Assembly (NCBI GenBank): GCA_047975265.1
Contig: JBKEDE010000076.1
Coordinates: forward strand, 1-7,845
Source: UJ101 sp047975265
Lineage (GTDB): Bacteria > Bacteroidota > Bacteroidia > Flavobacteriales > UJ101
Length of the DNA stretch: 7,845 nt
Direction of reading: 5' to 3'
The position numbers were made by a program, and so were the translations under genes. The notes beneath the pieces were generated by a model that was not told the DNA's origin, searched no databases, and saw only the letters and a list, made by a program, of their open reading frames with translations. This document shows, one piece after another, positions 6,601 to 7,845 of this stretch. Position 1 is the first letter of the stretch, and each line of letters starts with the position of its first letter.

Positions 6601-7017
6601 TTATTCTTTCACGTAAATAGTTTTGGCTAATTCACCTAATGGGTCATTTATCCATTCGATTTCGGTGTTAGAAACTTTCTTGAATTCATAAGTCACAATT
6701 TGAGTTCCTAAAGTTATTTCAATCGAATAACTATTGTCTGTTATTTCCTCATTTACATTTGTTGTGCCTCCAGAATTATTGGTCAGATTAATTGATTCTT
6801 TGAAGCAAGTTTGTTGCGTAAGATTAATTAAGCAAAAATCGTCATTTGTAAATTTATATCCTGAATTCGGATTTGGCTCTTCCAAAAGCCAAGTTCCTTG
6901 AATCCAGTTAGGTGGATTTATTTCAGAGCCATTATTTCCAGAGTTGTCATCGTCAGAAGATGAGCACGAAATACATAAAAATCCGATTGTGAAAATCAGT
7001 CCAAATATTTTTCTCAT
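6601..7017 (-). CDS. Small lipoprotein, lipocalin-like
   Basis: This encodes 138 residues. The N-terminus MRKIFGLIFTIGFLCISC is a lipoprotein signal; Cys18, followed by SSSDDDNSGNNGS, is the likely lipidated residue with a flexible acidic tether. After the tether, PPNWIQGTWLLEE at about residues 35-47 is like the opening of many small Bacteroidota lipocalin-like lipoproteins (P-x-W-I-x-G-T-W). The rest is strand-rich with two cysteines (DDFCLI and QTCFKE). Function is unknown; a ligand-binding barrel in the envelope is plausible but not shown. The start lies three bases after the stop (7021-7023) of the secreted-protein gene upstream, so the two are one operon and one cassette, and the stop at 6601-6603 sits five bases from the attC-like site D. 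Confidence 0.78.
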   Translation of the reverse strand: MRKIFGLIFTIGFLCISCSSSDDDNSGNNGSEINPPNWIQGTWLLEEPNPNSGYKFTNDDFCLINLTQQTCFKESINLTNNSGGTTNVNEEITDNSYSIEITLGTQIVTYEFKKVSNTEIEWINDPLGELAKTIYVKE

Positions 7018-7020
7018 AAT

Positions 7021-7401
7021 CTAATTGTTCTTAAATGGATTTTCTCCCTCAATCATAATCACAGTTCCCATTCTTTTGTATTTGAGTTGAGTTCCCTTTA
7101 CGCAATAAACATAAATTCCATTTCCAGCTTGTTCTGATAAACGCATTAAAGTTACTTCAGATTCTTCGCAGTCATTGTCAATAGCCACGTGCTTTTTAAT
7201 ATCTGCAAGTGAAGGAAAAGCTCCCTCATTAAATCTGTTCATTCTTTTTGCCCATTTTTTTGTTTTTTTATCTCGTTCAGGTTCTTTAAATCCGTCTTCA
7301 ATTACACAAGTTTTAACTTTTTTCTTTTCGGTTTTTTCAGTTTCTTGGGCAAATGCCGTAATTGAGGCGAGCAAAAACGCCAATAAGTAGATTTTTTTCA
7401 T
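7021..7401 (-). CDS. Small secreted protein, unknown function
   Basis: This encodes 126 residues. MKKIYLLAFLLASITAFA is a clear Sec signal peptide with predicted cleavage after Ala18 (AFA before Gln19), giving a mature protein of about 108 residues. The mature N-terminus is very lysine- and glutamate-rich (ETEKTEKKKVK), followed by a basic segment (DKKTKKWAKRMNRF) and a compact C-terminal part. Three cysteines (KTCVIE, DNDCEE, YVYCVK) could leave one free. I do not recognise a family. It is the first gene of cassette 1, nearest the recombinase, with a leader of about 60 bases from the predicted promoter start, so it should be the best-transcribed gene of the array. Its downstream partner is the lipoprotein at 6601-7017. 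Confidence 0.74.
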   Translation of the reverse strand: MKKIYLLAFLLASITAFAQETEKTEKKKVKTCVIEDGFKEPERDKKTKKWAKRMNRFNEGAFPSLADIKKHVAIDNDCEESEVTLMRLSEQAGNGIYVYCVKGTQLKYKRMGTVIMIEGENPFKNN

Positions 7402-7454
7402 TTCTGTTTTTGTTTTTTAAATGTTCTTTGGTAATTGGCGATGTCCTTTTAAAT

Positions 7455-7464
7455 TAATGCCAAC
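7455..7464. other. attI-like half-site at the recombinase-proximal array end
   Basis: On the + strand this is TAATGCCAAC, or GTTGGCATTA on the coding strand of the cassettes. It is the exact reverse complement of the distal end of cassette 1 (6586-6595), as expected where an integrated cassette meets the integron platform. No long inner stem like those of the four palindromes is found beside it, which also fits attI rather than attC. The probable crossover point is between 7463 and 7464. The full extent of the site cannot be told from one copy. Confidence 0.65.
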
Positions 7465-7467
7465 ACC

Positions 7468-7499
7468 CAAATATACGCAATATAAATTAAATACACAAA
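7468..7499 (-). promoter_or_regulatory. Predicted cassette promoter (Pc-like)
   Basis: On the - strand, TTTG (7499-7496) and TATATTTG (7475-7468) are separated by 20 bases. This matches the Bacteroidota consensus TTTG, 19-21 bases, TAnnTTTG exactly. Transcription would begin near 7460-7463, at or beside the predicted crossover point, and read into cassette 1 and on through the array. It is the best match I found, and no comparable promoter was noticed in the short leaders of the other cassettes. Confidence 0.7.
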
Positions 7500-7521
7500 A
7501 TAGAATAAAATTTTTATCTAA

Positions 7522-7555
7522 TTGTTTTTCAAATGGGTATATTTTTTTATATTTG
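7522..7555 (+). promoter_or_regulatory. Predicted recombinase promoter, weak -33 box
   Basis: TATATTTG at 7548-7555 is a perfect TAnnTTTG -7 box on the + strand. The nearest -33 candidate, TTG at 7522-7524, is 23 bases away, longer than the usual 19-21, so the promoter is probably weak or regulated. Transcription would start near 7561-7563, leaving a leader of about 33 bases that holds most of the inverted repeat at 7556-7592. Confidence 0.5.
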
Positions 7556-7592
7556 TATTATACAAAATACGCAATTCGCATTTTGTATAATA
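7556..7592. repeat. 16-bp inverted repeat just upstream of the recombinase start
   Basis: The arms TATTATACAAAATACG (7556-7571) and CGCATTTTGTATAATA (7577-7592) are complementary at 15 of 16 positions around five bases. It begins directly after the -7 box and ends two bases before the ATG. It could be a repressor or recombinase operator. If transcription starts near 7562, a 10-bp RNA hairpin would also form next to the start codon and limit translation. Neither role is shown. Confidence 0.7.
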
Positions 7593-7594
7593 TT

Positions 7595-7845
7595 ATGAAG
7601 CAAACGCTATTGACTTTGGATCTTTCCCAATACGAATTTTGGCAAGGTTCACATCGAAATAAAGAGGTGATTTGGGTAAAATTTCCAAAGGATTTTCAAT
7701 TGCTCGGAGAGCTGAAAAAACACACAAAACCCATCTGGAGCCAAAGCCAAAAATGTTGGTACGTAAAAGATAATCTCTTTAACCGAAAGCTTTTCGTTTT
7801 ACCCGAAAAACCACTTGGCAAGACGGCTTTATCCAAAATTACCGA
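7595..7845 (+). CDS. Tyrosine recombinase, N-terminal part (cut by window edge)
   Basis: The open frame starts at ATG 7595 and runs off the right edge after 83 complete codons. The visible part begins MKQTLLTLDLSQYEFWQGSH and includes HRNKEVIWVKFPKDFQLLGE (residues about 20-39) followed by KPIWSQSQKCWYVKDN (about 47-62). A W-S-Q-x-x-K-C-W-Y/H block after an HRxKE...F segment is what I know from the N-terminal extension of many Bacteroidota tyrosine recombinases, ahead of the SAM-like DNA-binding domain and the catalytic domain. The catalytic residues (Arg, His/Lys, Arg, His, Tyr) lie outside the window, so the family cannot be confirmed here, nor whether an IntI-type insertion is present. Divergent placement next to the attI-like site suggests it is the enzyme that acts on this array. 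Confidence 0.78.
   Translation, partial: MKQTLLTLDLSQYEFWQGSHRNKEVIWVKFPKDFQLLGELKKHTKPIWSQSQKCWYVKDNLFNRKLFVLPEKPLGKTALSKIT

Larger units (their letters stand above)
1..7464 (-). mobile_element. Integron-like cassette array (five cassettes, - strand)
   Basis: Eight genes on one strand are grouped into five units by four related palindromic sites, and the units lead away from a divergent recombinase gene. If the crossover falls between G and TT on the coding strand, as in integrons, the units are: cassette 1, 7463 to 6470 (994 bp); cassette 2, 6469 to 5630 (840 bp); cassette 3, 5629 to 3494 (2136 bp); cassette 4, 3493 to 2510 (984 bp); and cassette 5, from 2509 past the left edge. Each cassette holds one or two genes. 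Stop codons lie within about 12 bases of the following palindrome and start codons 20-60 bases after the previous one, so almost nothing else is carried. Units are separated by palindromes but paired genes inside a unit are not. The comparison with integrons is inference from architecture; movement is not shown. Confidence 0.82.

Noticed and set aside
2501..7464. CRISPR array
   Set aside because: The repeats are few, 0.8-2.1 kb apart, palindromic rather than identical, and the spacers are whole genes.

Overview
The window reads as a piece of an AT-rich Bacteroidota genome, most likely a member of Flavobacteriia. The support is the low GC content, TAnnTTTG-type promoter boxes, relaxed lipoprotein signals (LSSC, TLSC, CISC), lack of strong Shine-Dalgarno sequences, and the start of a Bacteroidota-type tyrosine recombinase at the right edge. 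No species can be named from the sequence.

The layout is that of an integron. At the right end a recombinase gene begins on the + strand (7595 onward, cut by the window edge). Eight genes to its left are all on the - strand, facing away from it. They fall into five compact units separated by four long imperfect palindromes (2501-2637, 3486-3680, 5624-5755, 6462-6595). All four palindromes share the same outer AACGGT ... GTT ends and a 16-19 bp inner stem. A half-site (7455-7464) lies between the recombinase and the first unit, next to a good - strand promoter (boxes 7496-7499 and 7468-7475). These parts correspond in position to intI, attI, Pc and attC-bounded cassettes. Two details support real cassette behaviour. 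In three of the four complete units, the 5' edge is a 9-10 bp perfect reverse complement of the palindrome edge at that unit's own 3' end. In every palindrome, the mismatches in the inner stem are G.T wobbles only when the + strand, the non-coding strand of the cassettes, is folded.

Cassettes in order from the recombinase: (1) a secreted 126-residue protein plus a 138-residue lipoprotein; (2) a 227-residue lipoprotein; (3) a 486-residue effector-like protein with a glycine-rich N-terminal module and a lipase-like alpha/beta-hydrolase domain, overlapping by one base a small membrane-anchored protein that may be its immunity partner; (4) a 273-residue protein with a HEPN-type RNxxxH motif; (5) a 630-residue effector-like protein with a related N-terminal module and a pyroglutamyl-peptidase (C15) fold whose expected catalytic cysteine is serine, followed one base later by a lipoprotein as candidate immunity partner. 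The third end of cassette 5 lies beyond the left edge.

My reading is that this is an integron-like gene-capture array built on a non-canonical recombinase, carrying toxin/immunity and envelope-protein cassettes. The architecture is visible in the sequence. Recombination activity, toxin activity and the link to a contractile secretion system are inferences.
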